Assembly: GCA_013368315.1 (NCBI GenBank)
Contig: JAACJM010000046.1
Span: 423,768-487,767, forward strand
Source of the DNA: Tetrapyrgos nigripes
Lineage: Eukaryota > Basidiomycota > Agaricomycetes > Agaricales > Campanellaceae
Length of the DNA stretch: 64,000 nucleotides
Direction of reading: 5' to 3'
The position numbers were made by a program, and so were the translations under genes. Each line of letters begins with the position of its first letter. The stretch's first letter is position 1. This document shows, piece by piece, positions 10,786-21,901 of this stretch. The notes beneath the pieces are model-generated. The model saw only the letters and a program-made list of their open reading frames with translations, did no database searches and was not told where the DNA came from.

Positions 10786-12330
10786 GACTTGTCCTATGTG
10801 CTATCAAGGCCGTCGTGTCATATTGTGCTTGGGCGTTGAACTCACGTTGTAGAATGAGGTAGCAGCCATCACTATCGGGATCTGTACACCAGTAAGCGAG
10901 TTTGTTAGCAAACAGGGAGGCAGACACAAACTTGGAGCAGAAGGGAATGGGAATGAGGAATGGACTAACCAATAGGATTATACTCATACGTTCTGACAAT
11001 TCCTTCCTCGTCATTGGTCAATACGATGGGGTTGCGGTAGGGCGGATGTTGAGAAGACCAAAGTCAATTTCGGTAGAGTCCATATCTACAGTCATTCGTC
11101 AGAAATGCTTGCGATAATGAAGTTATATTTAATCACAAAAGGCACCTTCATAACACCCTGAGGTCTGTCCAACATCAACCACTGCGACTTGTTATTGCTA
11201 ACGACAGAGTTGCCTTGTCATTATTGTCACTAGAGGCAGTTTGAGGGATCACGTTTGATACCAGGTTGTCAAAAACGCCAATATGGTCGGTGAGGAAACA
11301 ACCTGTTCAGGCTCTCCAATAAACAGCCCTATCAAGTCGTCTTCACGAATCATCCAAATGAAAGGATCAGAGATGGAGCATGCGCGTGTATGAGCTCCAG
11401 GTACCGCTGCTTGGGAAGGGTTCTTCTTTGACTCGGTGTCTTTGATTGTTTGTCTTTCGGTACCATCTGGAGTAACAGAGAAAGAAAGTGGGAAGGAAGG
11501 AAAGGCTCAGAAACGACTCGTGCGTACTAAAGAAGAGAAGAGTAAATGACCTACCAGGCTCCAAAACCCGAATATTCCCAGTCGTCACATGCAGAATAGC
11601 TGTCTTTTGGAAGAACGGCGCAGCTCCAATGGTAGTGCCTGGTATACGGCTTTTTGAGAACGAGAGGCTATCTGTCCAGAAACGGTTAGCACAGAAACAA
11701 AGAATGAATGCAACTGAGACAGATGGAGATAGAAGAAATAAGACACATACCCTCGACAACCCCGGAGAAGGATTAGCATCCGTACTCAGAATCAATGCAT
11801 CTTGCTCCCCGGTCGATGGCATCCCAGCACCTCGTAAAGTCTGATGAATAGGCAGAGACCACATTCCTCTAGCTCCACCTATCGCATGGAGTTTGTGTTT
11901 GGTTCGGATGGGAAGGTCACGCTAATTGCATTTCAAAAATTATGAGTATGACAAGGATAAAGCATATCTATACTCACCTACAGCAATGTAAACCCTCCAA
12001 GATGGCCTGATCCAGTCGCAGCAACTAATTCAGGTACTGGACGATCCTGCATGATGGAAGACATGAGTTAGTGTAACGGTGGAAAAGACAAGAACCTACC
12101 CCATTCCTTCCCAATGAGAATGCCAGATCTGAAATGGGCCCATGCGCTGGAAGCGAGTCAGCTAGCGAGAGGTGGATCACTGAACGAGTCTTCTTGGCTC
12201 TGACAGTAGCAGATCGCGTTGGAGAAGCTTCATCGTTTTTGGAGGGACCGTAGATGTCTGAAAATTTAGCCTTTCATCATGTAAAAAGAGAAAGAGAGAA
12301 AGTCGAAAACACACCTTCCTCCTCATCATC
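10786..12330 (-). pseudogene. CFT1: CFT1/CPSF160 fragment B, with an internal deletion
   Basis: Exons read, in protein order: HLSLADSLPAHGPISDLAFS (near 12160); RPVPELVAATGSGHLGGFTL (near 12010); RDLPIRTKHKLHAIGGARG (near 11900); ILSTDANPSPGLSR; PGTTIGAAPFFQK; DGTERQTIKDTES-like sequence; then the region equivalent to A 6525-7560. At about 11030 the sequence jumps directly to EEGIVRTYEYNP, so the roughly 2 kb present in fragment A (4551-6524) is missing. It continues through QREFNAQAQYDTTALIAH to DDDIPQARLICG and then runs into ferric reductase sequence. Nucleotide similarity to A is high over shared stretches, introns included. B reaches further N-terminal than A but still lacks the first few hundred residues. 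Confidence 0.78.
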
Positions 12331-12628
12331 CATCTAGTACCACAATGGGCACCATTTTGACATCTTCTTGCGATTCGTCGACTTCTTCCTCCACCCTAGT
12401 GGTTTTCAACGATGTGTGTAGGTGACGGCAGGAGTTTGCGAGGGACTGATGGCAGTGCACAAGTTGGTGGTAATGGTTATGACTTAAGCTCCCGAATTAG
12501 GAAATCTTTGCTTCTTTGCTTCATCGAAAGTTTATGTACAGATATAGACTTTATAGCAGCAAATACAAACCTAGATCAGGCTTGTGTAGATCACAGAACA
12601 CTAAGAAAACAAATGACTTGCAAACCCC

Positions 12629-14857
12629 TCATGCACTATTCACCATTCCATTCGCCGCCGTCGCAAGCTTGGCCCTCATTTCCTGCTCCCAGCCCAACAC
12701 CAAGTCAATTTGCTTGTCCCTTTCTTGTTGGCATAATGAACTGTACTGCCAAATTTTTTTCATTTTTGGCAACCCAGTCTTGATCCGCTCAATCAGATCC
12801 ATCATCATGGGGACATAGGCTGTCTATTTCTTGAGGTTAATTGCTGCGAAAATGAGATAATCTAGGATTGGTCAGTCAAGTGAAGAGGGTGTGGAAAAAA
12901 GGCAATGAGCTCACCGATGTGATTTTCGTCGTCATCAGGAAGGCAATCTGCAGCATAGAAGTATAGATCAGAAGCAATTCCATGGAGCTTCATGCCCTCC
13001 TGTTCGTCAAAAGCATGCCTAGCCCTTTCTGTGTAATATAAAGCTTTTGCACTGAGAAACCAGGAAGGAATTCATCAATTACATTGCAAGACCACAAGCA
13101 GAGATATGGACACACCTGTACGCCGTAGCCTTCGGATAATCATAAAACGCCATGCGGAACTCCGGACCTTCTTCACCATCATAAGGTGGCGCTGCCGCTG
13201 CATCTATGCCAGCGATGACCTCGTCAGCGTCTTGCGATATTTTCTCTAAAAGTACAGCCCGTTCTTTAGAAACGCTGGTGACCATCACTGTCTATGGAAA
13301 CACACAGACAGAGCCTGTCAAGCTCAATTGGTGTTGCAAAGCTACAAATCACTCACTGCCAGCTTGGTGTCAAGAAGTAAATTCTGTGCTCCTCGGAGAA
13401 AAGTCTCCTTGAAGATCCCACCTCTCTTCTCCCTAGGAACATCTCTCCACACTTCTCGGCCCCATTTGATGATTTCGACAGCATTGGTAATCTTTTCAAC
13501 CTGACTTGTACAGTTTCCTCAGCGCAGGATGCCATCCAAAAAGCCTTCCATTATCCAAGATCTGTAGAAGATTGCAAGGGAAATTTCAACAGAGACATTG
13601 CTATGCAAAGTGACTGACCTCGTTGTGATACTCAACACCAACTTCACCTTCTCCCACCCATCACATCCTTGACGCTCAACTGCCTCTTTCTTTATCATGT
13701 TGGGACTCTCGGACTTCCATGCGCTCGTCACGTTGGCTTCAAAGAGCACTGGTACCACATTCCAAATCGAATCAGTAGATATAGCGTCGAAGCGATAGAG
13801 CCTTACTCTGCGTACGGATATTCTCCAAAAATTTGGTGTCCGTAACATTGAAACACCTTCGATCCTTGAGAATTGCATTCGAGATCTGCTCAACTGTCTA
13901 AAATGCACTAAGGTGAGACTACTAATGTTATCTGTCCGAGAAGTAGAGGACACTCACCCCAAGCCTTCCAAAGATTTTACTTCCATCTACTCGTAAGGTT
14001 TCCAACATGGAAAGCCCAGTCTTTAGCTCCAGATAAGCATGTGAAAGTATCCTGGCCTGCAAGAAAAGAAAAAAAATAACAGTATCATGGGCAATGCATT
14101 AGCAATATGCCAACAAACTTATGCTACTTATCTGATCCTTGGCCAACAGAGGCAGCACACTCAAGGAAAGAACCCACGGCTCTAAACCATATCCTTTATC
14201 AACTACGGCTTCACAATTCTCCATTTGAGGGCTTTCAGAGTTATCTTGGGCTTCCTTGGCCTTGGCAAGCAACTTTTCGAAATCCGAAAGTTGGTTTGTT
14301 TCCTCCGAAGTCATCTGGTCTTTACCACGCAGTGTTTGAATGGCCCGCTCCCAAAATTTGATGTTTTGCATTGGCAGATCAAGTGCCTTGCGAGAAGAAT
14401 TGAGGATGCTAACATCACAAGTGAAAGGAGGGGGATGTACATCGTAAGCCAGCGCCGCTCTTGCATATGCTTTGGTATATTGGGAATTAATCTCAGTGGC
14501 CTAGAAAAGGAATCACCCATGGCGAGGGATGTGGTTGAGTGGAGGGACGTGGTCGAGTGGTGAGGGACGTGGTTGAGTGGCAATGGATATTGCCTACCTT
14601 AATAGCGTCGGACGCTGCATCTAAAAATCTAGTCAGAGTTGAGTGTCACTCCATTCAATAGAGCATAGTATGTTGGATACTCACCGAGAACTTTTCAGGC
14701 GACAAGCAGAACGACTGCACCAAAGGGAGGCATTGGAGGGATCGGCCTGCAATGCTTTGCTATACTTGTCTTCAGCAATGCCATATTGTCCTTTGATAAA
14801 GTATGTGTGGCCTTGCTTTTTGAGCTGAGCAGCAAGGTCAGCATTAGATGGAGGCAT
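12629..14857 (-). pseudogene. TPR-repeat protein gene with one premature stop
   Basis: The start ATG is at 14855-14857 (MPPSNADLAAQLKKQGHTYF) and opens a TPR: YGIAEDKYSKALQADPSNAS. Later exons give FLDAASDAIK, ATEINSQYTKAYARAALAYD, MQNIKFWERAIQTLRGKDQ, then GLEPWVLSLSVLPLLAKDQ, VEQISNAILKDRRCFN, VEIIKWGREVWRDVPREKR, EFRMAFYDYPKATAYR, YTERARHAFDEQEG and ERIKTGLPKMKKIWQYSSLC, ending at TGA 12629-12631. This matches a TPR protein family I know from Agaricomycetes. Near the end, FAAINLKK is followed by TAG (12824-12826) and then TAYVPMMMDL in the same frame, so the last roughly 70 residues are cut off. Everything else splices well, so it may be a young pseudogene or a functional shorter protein. 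Confidence 0.65.
14521..14582 (+). repeat. About 20-base minisatellite, three copies
   Basis: Three copies of a unit like GAGGGACGTGGTTGAGTGG lie inside an intron of the TPR gene, between the exons ending SDAIK and beginning ATEINSQY. Unit length varies slightly. Confidence 0.6.
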
Positions 14858-15400
14858 TGTGGTAGGTGATAGAACTGGTGAGAGGAGAGGTCTCAGGTCG
14901 TAGTACGTACGGAAAATTTGAAGTAAGTGTTTTGATGCCTTGAGGCTATTCAATCCTCTCCATTCCCTGACCATGGCGACAGGAGCTTCTCCCTGCTCTG
15001 TCATCAATCAAAGTAGCCTGTACAAAAAAACTTTTTGTAAATAGCCTGCATTTTGCTGGGTCTTGCAAATGCATCTAACTTGTCCCTTTGCAATGATTAC
15101 TAGTATGGTCATTTCTGCATCTTTGCCTTCACAACCTGGGTTTGTATTGTTGGCTGAACTTCTAAAACCTTACGACCGATCAGTGTCAAGCAGTCCAGTC
15201 TCATGAAATGCGTCAAAATGAAAATTAAAGAACTGCATTCATATACATACCTACATAAAAAGATACTACGACGAATAAAGAGTAAAGACTCATGAAGTTG
15301 TTGCGACCGAGATGCTGAGAACGACGAGGTATGTAATGTGCAGCATTTTGTTGTGACAGTCTCCTCAGTCTCCCCGGTCTGCACAGTCGTCGAGAGGTGT
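14858..15400. other. Unassigned sequence upstream of the TPR gene
   Basis: This holds the presumed promoter side of the minus-strand TPR gene. Minus-strand open frames (14858-15007, 15109-15384) are short and without motif. I see no confident gene. Confidence 0.3.
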
Positions 15401-15933
15401 GGCCGCCCATTGTACCCCTAATCCAACTCTCAAACAGATGCATGGACCGACGGGACCGTCCCGTTGCCCGTCACACTTGGCACTTGCTGTGCCAGAAGAG
15501 GATACAGTCTTGAGGAGACGGAGGCTGAGGATATGGCTTTAGATCCAGGACACAACGTATGAACGGGGTTGAGTATCTTACCCAAGTCCAGGGTATGCCA
15601 CAAGTCAGAGAATCGATTAATCAAACTAATTAGCAACTTCATATGGGAGGGAAAGAAAAAACCCAGTTAGCAAAGCCGTAATATACAAGAACTTTGAAGA
15701 AGGAGGACGGAAAGTTTTAGATATCAAGGCTCGAAACGAAGCTATTGAGGTAATGTGGTTAAAATCATACCTGAAAATTGGGCCGGATCGCCCACTATGG
15801 GCCTTTGTCACTGATGCACTATTTGCTATTAACATTCCGCGGTCCGAGGAAAGGATCCCTGAAGCCCTTCGCCAAAATGTCTTCACACAAACATGGAAGA
15901 CGAGTGTCACTGCAAAAAGTAATCAGAACCCTG

Positions 15934-16756
15934 CACGCCGAAAGGACGTTTCTATCGGCTCGACGGATAGGCGAGCAAATAGTTGTACGAAAGTAGGATA
16001 TATTTGTAATCTAGATATATGTACAAATAAATGATATATTCGGACTCTGAATCTTTGTACAGAAAGTACATACATTTGGAGACCTTTAATTACACTTGAT
16101 AAGTACACGAAAAGATGGCACATGTGATGTATAGAAAGAAGTACAAAAAGACTGTCTAATTTGTACAACTATTGAAGCAAAAGAAAGATGGTCTATTTCT
16201 CACACAGAATTGAGTTCACGGCGAAACGTCTCTGCGTGCAAGAATATAGTAATGTAAGTATCTGAAGTACTTACATTACTATATTCTTGCACGCAGAGAC
16301 GTTTCGCCGTGAACGCGTTGGAGACGCGACTGCGTCAAGCCACTGACGCACCTGCGTCCTATTCTGTCTCTCAAAATATCATCTATCAACCGACCTATCT
16401 GAACTTTAGATAGTTGGTCTATTCAGACTCCTATCTGTGCCTATATCTGAAGCCCAGATATACAGCATTTCTGGACTCAATTCCGTGTGAGCAATAGACC
16501 ATCTTTCTTTTGCTTCAATAGTTGTACAAATTAGACAGTCTTTTTGTACTTCTTTCTATACATCACATGTGCCATCTTTTCGTGTACTTATCAGGTGTAA
16601 TTAAAGGTCTCCAAATGTATGTTCTTTCTGTACAAAGATTCAGAGTCCGAATATATCATTTATTTGTACATATATCTAGATTACAAATATATCCTACTTT
16701 CGTACAACTATTTGCTCGCCTATCCGTCGAGCCGATAGAAACGTCCTTTTGGCGTG
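15934..16756. mobile_element. Foldback element with 282-base inverted arms
   Basis: Bases 15934-16215 and 16475-16756 are near-perfect inverted copies, each 282 bases long, with only scattered mismatches. The outer ends read CACGCC and GGCGTG. The 259-base core contains a further perfect palindrome (16216-16312). No ORF of its own is convincing: the frames found in the arms are mirror images of each other. It splits the LINE between QTWKTSVTAKSN and LTNTAKKF. A clear target duplication was not seen; CCTGC flanks are a weak candidate. It fits a non-autonomous foldback or MITE-like DNA element of unknown family. Confidence 0.75.
16216..16312. repeat. Perfect 45-base palindrome with 7-base loop
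   Basis: The arm 16216-16260 (TCACGGCGAAACGTCTC...) is exactly the reverse complement of 16268-16312. The loop is TCTGAAG. It lies next to the left arm of the foldback element and does not have a partner on the right side. Confidence 0.85.
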
Positions 16757-18489
16757 TTGTTCTCCTGCGACTAACAAACACTGCTAAGAAGTTTGATCTG
16801 AGAATTGAAGGCATTGCATTTTCCCGGAATATCCTACGAGACATGCCAATTTGGTACCATAAAACGGCAACAAAACCTATAGGAAGGCTCATCAACTCCA
16901 ACACTGGAAAATGTCTAATAAACAATCATGGAATAAGAACAGTTGGTGACGCAGAAGTTTTTTGCCTCCCGCTAGTCGAAGTAGAAGGAAAAGCACTTAC
17001 ACATGCCGCAGCCCCTGAATGTGAATGCCTGGACTGCTCATCACTACGAACAGAATCGTTGTGCAAGAACCCGCACCAATGCATGACCGTTGCATGGGAA
17101 TTACTCGACATCCTCCCTCAGAAGTGGGACCCTAGAAGGGAACAACCAGAAGACTATGAGAAAGAACCCCACATCACAAATGAACGCAACACGACATACT
17201 TTGACAACCGGGTCACCACCAATGGTACCCTGGGCGACATATTCCAGATCTTCACCGACAAGAAGCTAACCCCCTCAGACTACACACCAGATAACCAAAT
17301 CATACACATGTCAGAGCCAACAATTGTCGGGACGAATGGCTCCTGCATAAACAACGGATGTGAAAATGCAGTTGCAGGAGCCGGTATTTTCTTTGCAGCC
17401 GAAGACGCCTGGAACCATGCACTGAAAGTACCATCGCAGATTGGCGACACACATATAACACAATCGAATCAGACTGGCGAACTCCTAGCTGCAAAAACGG
17501 CAGCAAAAATAGTGTCTGTGGATACAGAGCTTGAAATCGAGACTGACTCGAAATACGTGATAGGACACCTCACCTCTAAGTTTGCAAAGAATGGAAGATG
17601 AAGGATACATAGGTACCCCGAACGCAAGGCTAATTCAAACTACCGTTGCATGTGAGACAGCGAGAAGAAGCTACACGGATACGATGGGTAAAAGGACACA
17701 GCGGCCACACTCGCAATGAAGGCGCTGATCGACTGGCGGCGGAGGCTACTGAAAAGGATGAAGAGATGGTTGACCTCTCCATCCCGAGAACGTTGCAAAT
17801 AACTGGAGCAAAACTCAACAAAATGACCCAAGCAGAGAAGAAAGGAAGAGAACGAACGGAAGAGAACGAACGGAAGAGAATATCCTATTCGTGAAGGATG
17901 AGATTGAGGAAAAATTCTCATATGGACCTCTACGGGGTGCAATATGGAAATCGATCCGCTCTAAAGACCTAGAAAGAAAGACCAGATACTTCCTATGGAT
18001 GACAATACACAATGCTTACCTGACAGGCTCCCTATGGGACCATTATCGTAATGCAGAAACACAAGAACGTAAATATTGCGCACACGATCGGAAGACTGAA
18101 AGCCTCGCACACATTTTGACGGCCTGCGAGAGCCCGGGACAAGAGACCGTTTGGAGCCTAGTTGAGAATCTGTGGTCAGAAAAGAGACCCGAACATGAAT
18201 GGGAACGACCCAGTCTCGGTCAGATTCTGGGTGCAGGTCTATCAAAGTTCACAATTGCAAAAGGAACTCACTCACCGGGGCAGAACTGCCTATGGAGAAT
18301 ACTCATTCAGGAGTCAGCATATCTTATCTGGAGACTCCGATGTGAGAGAGTAATCGGGAATGACAATACACCCTTCACAACGATAGAAATACAAGCACGC
18401 TGGGCCAGAACGATAAACGAACGTCTACAATTAGAAAATATGGCTGCAAGGGCATCTCCCCAATCTAGTGAAAAATACATCTTCTGCAT

Positions 18490-19020
18490 CTTTACCAACG
18501 AAACTGCCTCCCCAACCAATACCCTCTAATCTTAAACCCCACCCCGACTACATCGTGCCGGAGGACAGAATGGTCGTTGCGACAGACGGATCACGCGAAA
18601 ACAATGGTGAAGACAACGCTAGAGCTGCAGCGGGGGTATATGTAACACCAAGGCACGAGCTGAACCAGTCAGCACGCTTGCCGCCATGGATTGGGCAGTC
18701 GGACCAGAACGGAGAGCTCGTAGCGGCCAAACTAGCAATGGAACTGGCTGACTACTGAACTTTGTTAGACATAGAAACAGACTCAAAATATGTGATCAAC
18801 CAACTCACCGAAAACTTCAAAAAGAATGAAGATGGAGGATATATCAATTCCTCCAATGCTGCGCTATTATGAAGAACGCTGGTGAGCTTCTGCTCGCATA
18901 AGACAGAGAGACCCATTTGAAATGGGTGAAGGGGCATTCTGGGCATGAAAGGAATGAGGGAGCTGATAAAATGGCTAAAGCAGCACAGAGGAAGGACAAA
19001 GCTAGTCCTTGTATGTATTG
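18490..19020 (+). mobile_element. Second LINE fragment: RNase H domain
   Basis: Directly after the end of the first LINE ORF a second, diverged copy of the RNase H region begins: HPDYIVPEDRMVVATDGSRE, NGELVAAKLAMELADY, a stop (TGA, near 18757), DIETDSKYVINQLTENFKKN, more stops, and HLKWVKGHSGHERNEGADKM in another frame (near 18915-18970). The Asp of ATDGS, the Glu of NGELVAAK and the Asp of IETDSKYV are kept, unlike in the first copy. It ends near 19020, where a G+C-rich segment begins. Confidence 0.65.
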
Positions 19021-19238
19021 GTGGTAAGGCGCAATTCCCTGCGAAATTCAAACTCCGCGCATGGGACGCGTCAAGCTGGCCCCTATTTTGATTCTTAGCG
19101 GCGCAACTTATGCGCCAGTCCCCGACTCCGTTTGCTTCACCCGATGTACCAGGAGCCGTTTTTAAGGCCAATACGTTCAGAAGACGTAGGTATACAGGAT
19201 AGACTCCAAATAGACTCATCCGAACATTATCCGATGCA

Positions 19239-19752
19239 CTAGGAGTTGTTGTCGTAGGTCAAGGCCAAAAGGAAGTGCATAAGTTCGTATTGGTACAGAA
19301 AACAGAAAAGAACAATACTATTGGTACAGGTAGCGCTAAAACTTTCGTACAGAAAAATGTCGAAATCATTTTGGCTTTGCTGACCCACTGGTATTCCTCC
19401 CGGTCCATCGTTTGGGAGCAGGAGGGTCAGTTGACTTATCTTCGGAAGGCGAAGCGCTCGTCGATGCAAGCTGTTCATCATCAGTTAACCCACAGCCAGT
19501 GGCTGTAAATGAGCTGGTTTGCTTGGAAGGAGAAGCCGGAATGGGCGGCAGAATGATGGCAGAAAGAACATCGGGATCCGGGGAAGGAAGATTTTTGAAA
19601 AACTCATCGTAAAAGAGCTCAAGAGCGTCTTGAGTTTCAGGCAAAATAAACAGGTCGGTAAGGATTGCCTGGCTGTTGTGAGAGTCAGGAAATTTGTATC
19701 TGTATGATTTGAGCACAGAACTCTGCGGTGAATAGTGGAATAGATAGTTCAC
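19239..19752 (-). CDS. Hypothetical protein, probably partial
   Basis: A minus-strand frame reads SYRYKFPDSHNSQAILTDLF and then PETQDALELFYDEFFKNLPS, followed by a Pro/Ser/Thr-rich disordered tail (SKQTSSFTATGCGLTDDEQL) and a basic end PKRWTGRNTSGSAKPK. The first part looks like a folded helical segment. The start ATG near 19752 may not be the true start, because the first residues could belong to an intron. Not recognised. Confidence 0.35.
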
Positions 19753-20262
19753 TCACAGATTCCAGTAAAATCTCACAGCTACCTTTTTGCCAACGCTAAG
19801 CCTAGCTTATAAAACCTCATCGCCAAACAGGCGACAAAAGCCCTCGCCAAAAGCGCGGTCCATTATTTGACACTTTGCTTCATATTCGTGAGCAAACGAG
19901 AAAGCCATAGACAAATTCTCTGAATAAACTAGCTTTTCGGCAATAAGATTGGCTATAATTTATAAAACAAGCTCTCAATATTTTAGATTGCTTGTTAGGT
20001 GCTGTATGGTCAACACGCTGGTGGATGTGCAATAGGTCGATAGCGGACAAACGTTGCAAAGACTCTGACAACGTTGGGGCAAGGAATAATGGGCACGCGC
20101 TGGCAGCAAGACCGAGACATTGAGAGAGAGTCATGGTGGTAAAGCGTAGAAGCCAATGGAACGGAAAAGAATGACCTCATGCGGAAATCGCCGTTTGAAT
20201 TTTCAGAACCCGAATTTGTTGATCGATCGGTGGGACACGTCCCTCCTCCTGTCCCTTCGGTC

Positions 20263-20314
20263 CGGAGTCGGGGATCAGTATCTCAACGGCGCTTGCGCGC
20301 CATCCCCGACTCCG
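20263..20314. repeat. Hairpin with 13-base arms
   Basis: CGGAGTCGGGGAT (20263-20275) pairs exactly with ATCCCCGACTCCG (20302-20314). The loop contains GGCGC...GCGCC. The same TCCCCGACTCCG word also occurs near 19122, so the hairpin may be one end of a small repeat family bordering 19.1-20.3 kb. Confidence 0.6.
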
Positions 20315-20430
20315 AGAGGATGAGCAGGTTATCAGACATTGTCTAATTAGTTATAGTGCAAGCACAGGGAAATTTTCTGAAGGCCTAATTATTAGGGCCG
20401 AGAAAGCGAAGGGACTGAGCATAAGTAAGA

Positions 20431-20570
20431 TTGTTACAGCGTACGAGACATAAGAGAAAGGAGATACAGGTATTGTTACAATGTAAGAGACTTACAATTA
20501 ATATGAGAAAGGAGAAACAGATAAGGCTGTTACAACATATGAGAGAATAAGAAAGACGAAGGCAAAGGGC
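20431..20570 (+). repeat. Degenerate tandem repeat
   Basis: Three diverged units begin with TTGTTACA/CTGTTACA at 20431, 20473 and 20528 and continue with ...AAGAGAAAGGAGATACAG-type sequence. Spacing is 42 and 55 bases. No coding potential was seen on either strand. Confidence 0.5.
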
Positions 20571-20834
20571 ATACAGATATAAGAGGCAATGTACACATAC
20601 ACAGTAAGGTAAGAGAGATAAAAGCACGTTAGTGACACAATATAAGAAAAGTTTACTTCACAGGCTTGGGCGGTTCTTCATCCGAGATGGTGTCGGAAAG
20701 AAGATCCTCAGTGTCGGAGCGATGATTTTCCACAGAGAGGTGCTCCGACAGCTGAGGGTAGTCGTGGAAAATGATGTCGTAGAAGTTGTGGAGTTGGGAT
20801 GTTGTGTTCGGGAGTTGGTGGAGCATGGAAATGT

Positions 20835-21814
20835 TTAGGTGACCATAATCCGCACTGATGAACAAATAAGAAGCGGGCGTAAAAACGTTGTGATAGTCTG
20901 AAGGGTGAACGATGACGTTTGGTGTGGTGACACAATATCATTTGAGAGGTCATGCTGTTTGGCCAGAGCTTCATATTTGTGAAGATTGTTGTCCATTTGA
21001 GCGAGATACCAGAGACCTTGTACTGTAATTGATGAAAAAAGAAAGAAAGAAAAAGAAGGCAGAAGAAGGAGTAGGCGTACCTGGTGGTGGTTGACATTGA
21101 AATTTTTGATCGGCTAGAAGGGGGTTAGACAGTAAGAAAGAGGATAATAAGTACGTTGGAACGACAGACAAGGAGTGAGGCTGAATGGTCCTAGGTTGAG
21201 AACTCGAACGTTGAGATCTTGAAGCTAACACAACACCATCCAGGATAGCTCTGAGACGTTTAAAAAAGTCAGTTGGATATAAAGGTAAAAGAGGCGCACT
21301 CACAGTGTTCGAGAGAAGAACCTTTCCCTGCTTTGTTCCGCACTTTGGTCCAAGAAGCTGCAATAGCGGTGGTGATGAGTTCATAGTGGAAGGAATGATC
21401 ATTGAAAATGTCGATGACATCTGCATCCTCTCGCAACGCATATGGTACAGTGATTAGTTCTCCTGCGAACTAAGCCCGAGCACTTTGAAGGCGTGTTACG
21501 AGTCGAGCAAGGAGTGGACGAAAACCATGCGGCATAACTGAATTGGAAATCCCGACAAGCACCACAATGGAAGGACATGCGAAATAAGACCAAAGAATGA
21601 CACTAGTAGTGCGGATGGGGAAACAAATACCATAAATAGGTATTGAGAGATGACTGGAAGAAGTTGATGGGATATCCATTGAGTACTGTGAGGATAACAC
21701 ACTGAAATAGGAAGGTAGGGTGTAAGGAATCATTGCGGCATCATAAAGAGTCATCAAGGACCTGAATAACAACGGGAGCCGGATATAAGGATATGACTCA
21801 GAAGGATGAGTCAT
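20835..21814 (-). CDS. Multi-exon hypothetical protein
   Basis: Minus-strand exons join with good splice sites. One runs ALREDADVIDIFNDHSFHYE, LITTAIAASWTKVRNKAGKG, SSLEH. The next, after an intron with donor GTGAGTGCGC, runs ILDGVVLASRSQRSSSQPRT. Then comes a short exon with DQKFQCQPPP. The last exon runs GLWYLAQMDNNLHKYEALAK, QHDLSNDIVSPHQTSSFT and ends VRIMVT at TAA 20835-20837. The 5' exon is uncertain: a frame from 21814 exists, but it needs an intron near 21630-21480. Helical, no motif recognised. It may be a gene of limited distribution in mushrooms. Confidence 0.45.
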
Positions 21815-21901
21815 GGGGAGTCAACAACGGGTCCTAGAGGGATGAGGGGAAGGAGAAAGAATCATTTGGAGTCATAGATACCCCCTATTTAGTTTTTTAT
21901 G

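Larger units (their letters stand above)
15400..18529 (+). mobile_element. LINE-like retrotransposon remnant with RNase H, interrupted
   Basis: Reading with frameshifts, the end of a reverse transcriptase ORF is followed by an RNase H domain and a C-terminal region. It starts near 15560 with VEYLTQVQGMPQ, then ISNFIWEGKKKTQLAK, EEGGRKVLDIKARNEAIEVM and GPDRPLWAFVTDALF, up to about 15930. A foldback insertion follows (15934-16756). The coding sequence then resumes with LTNTAKKFDLRIEG. RNase H reads TNGSCINNG...TGELLAAKTAA...ETDSKYVIGHL (17330-17575), then after a frameshift WVKGHSGHTRNEGADRLAAE (17690-17745). The tail reads IWKSIRSKDLERKTRYFLWM, CAHDRKTESLAHILTACESP and QESAYLIWRLRCERVIG. The first catalytic Asp of RNase H is Asn here. 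It is dead through frameshifts, the insertion and this change. Confidence 0.75.

Noticed and set aside
14521..14582. Possible CRISPR-like array
   Set aside because: Units are contiguous with no unique spacers and lie in a eukaryotic intron.
15753..16034. ORF spanning the LINE into the foldback arm
   Set aside because: It merges LINE sequence with the left arm of the foldback element; the end is not a natural protein.
16522..16740. Start of the 359-residue ORF within the right foldback arm
   Set aside because: The first 70 or so residues are the mirror image of the left arm; only the part after 16757 is LINE coding sequence.
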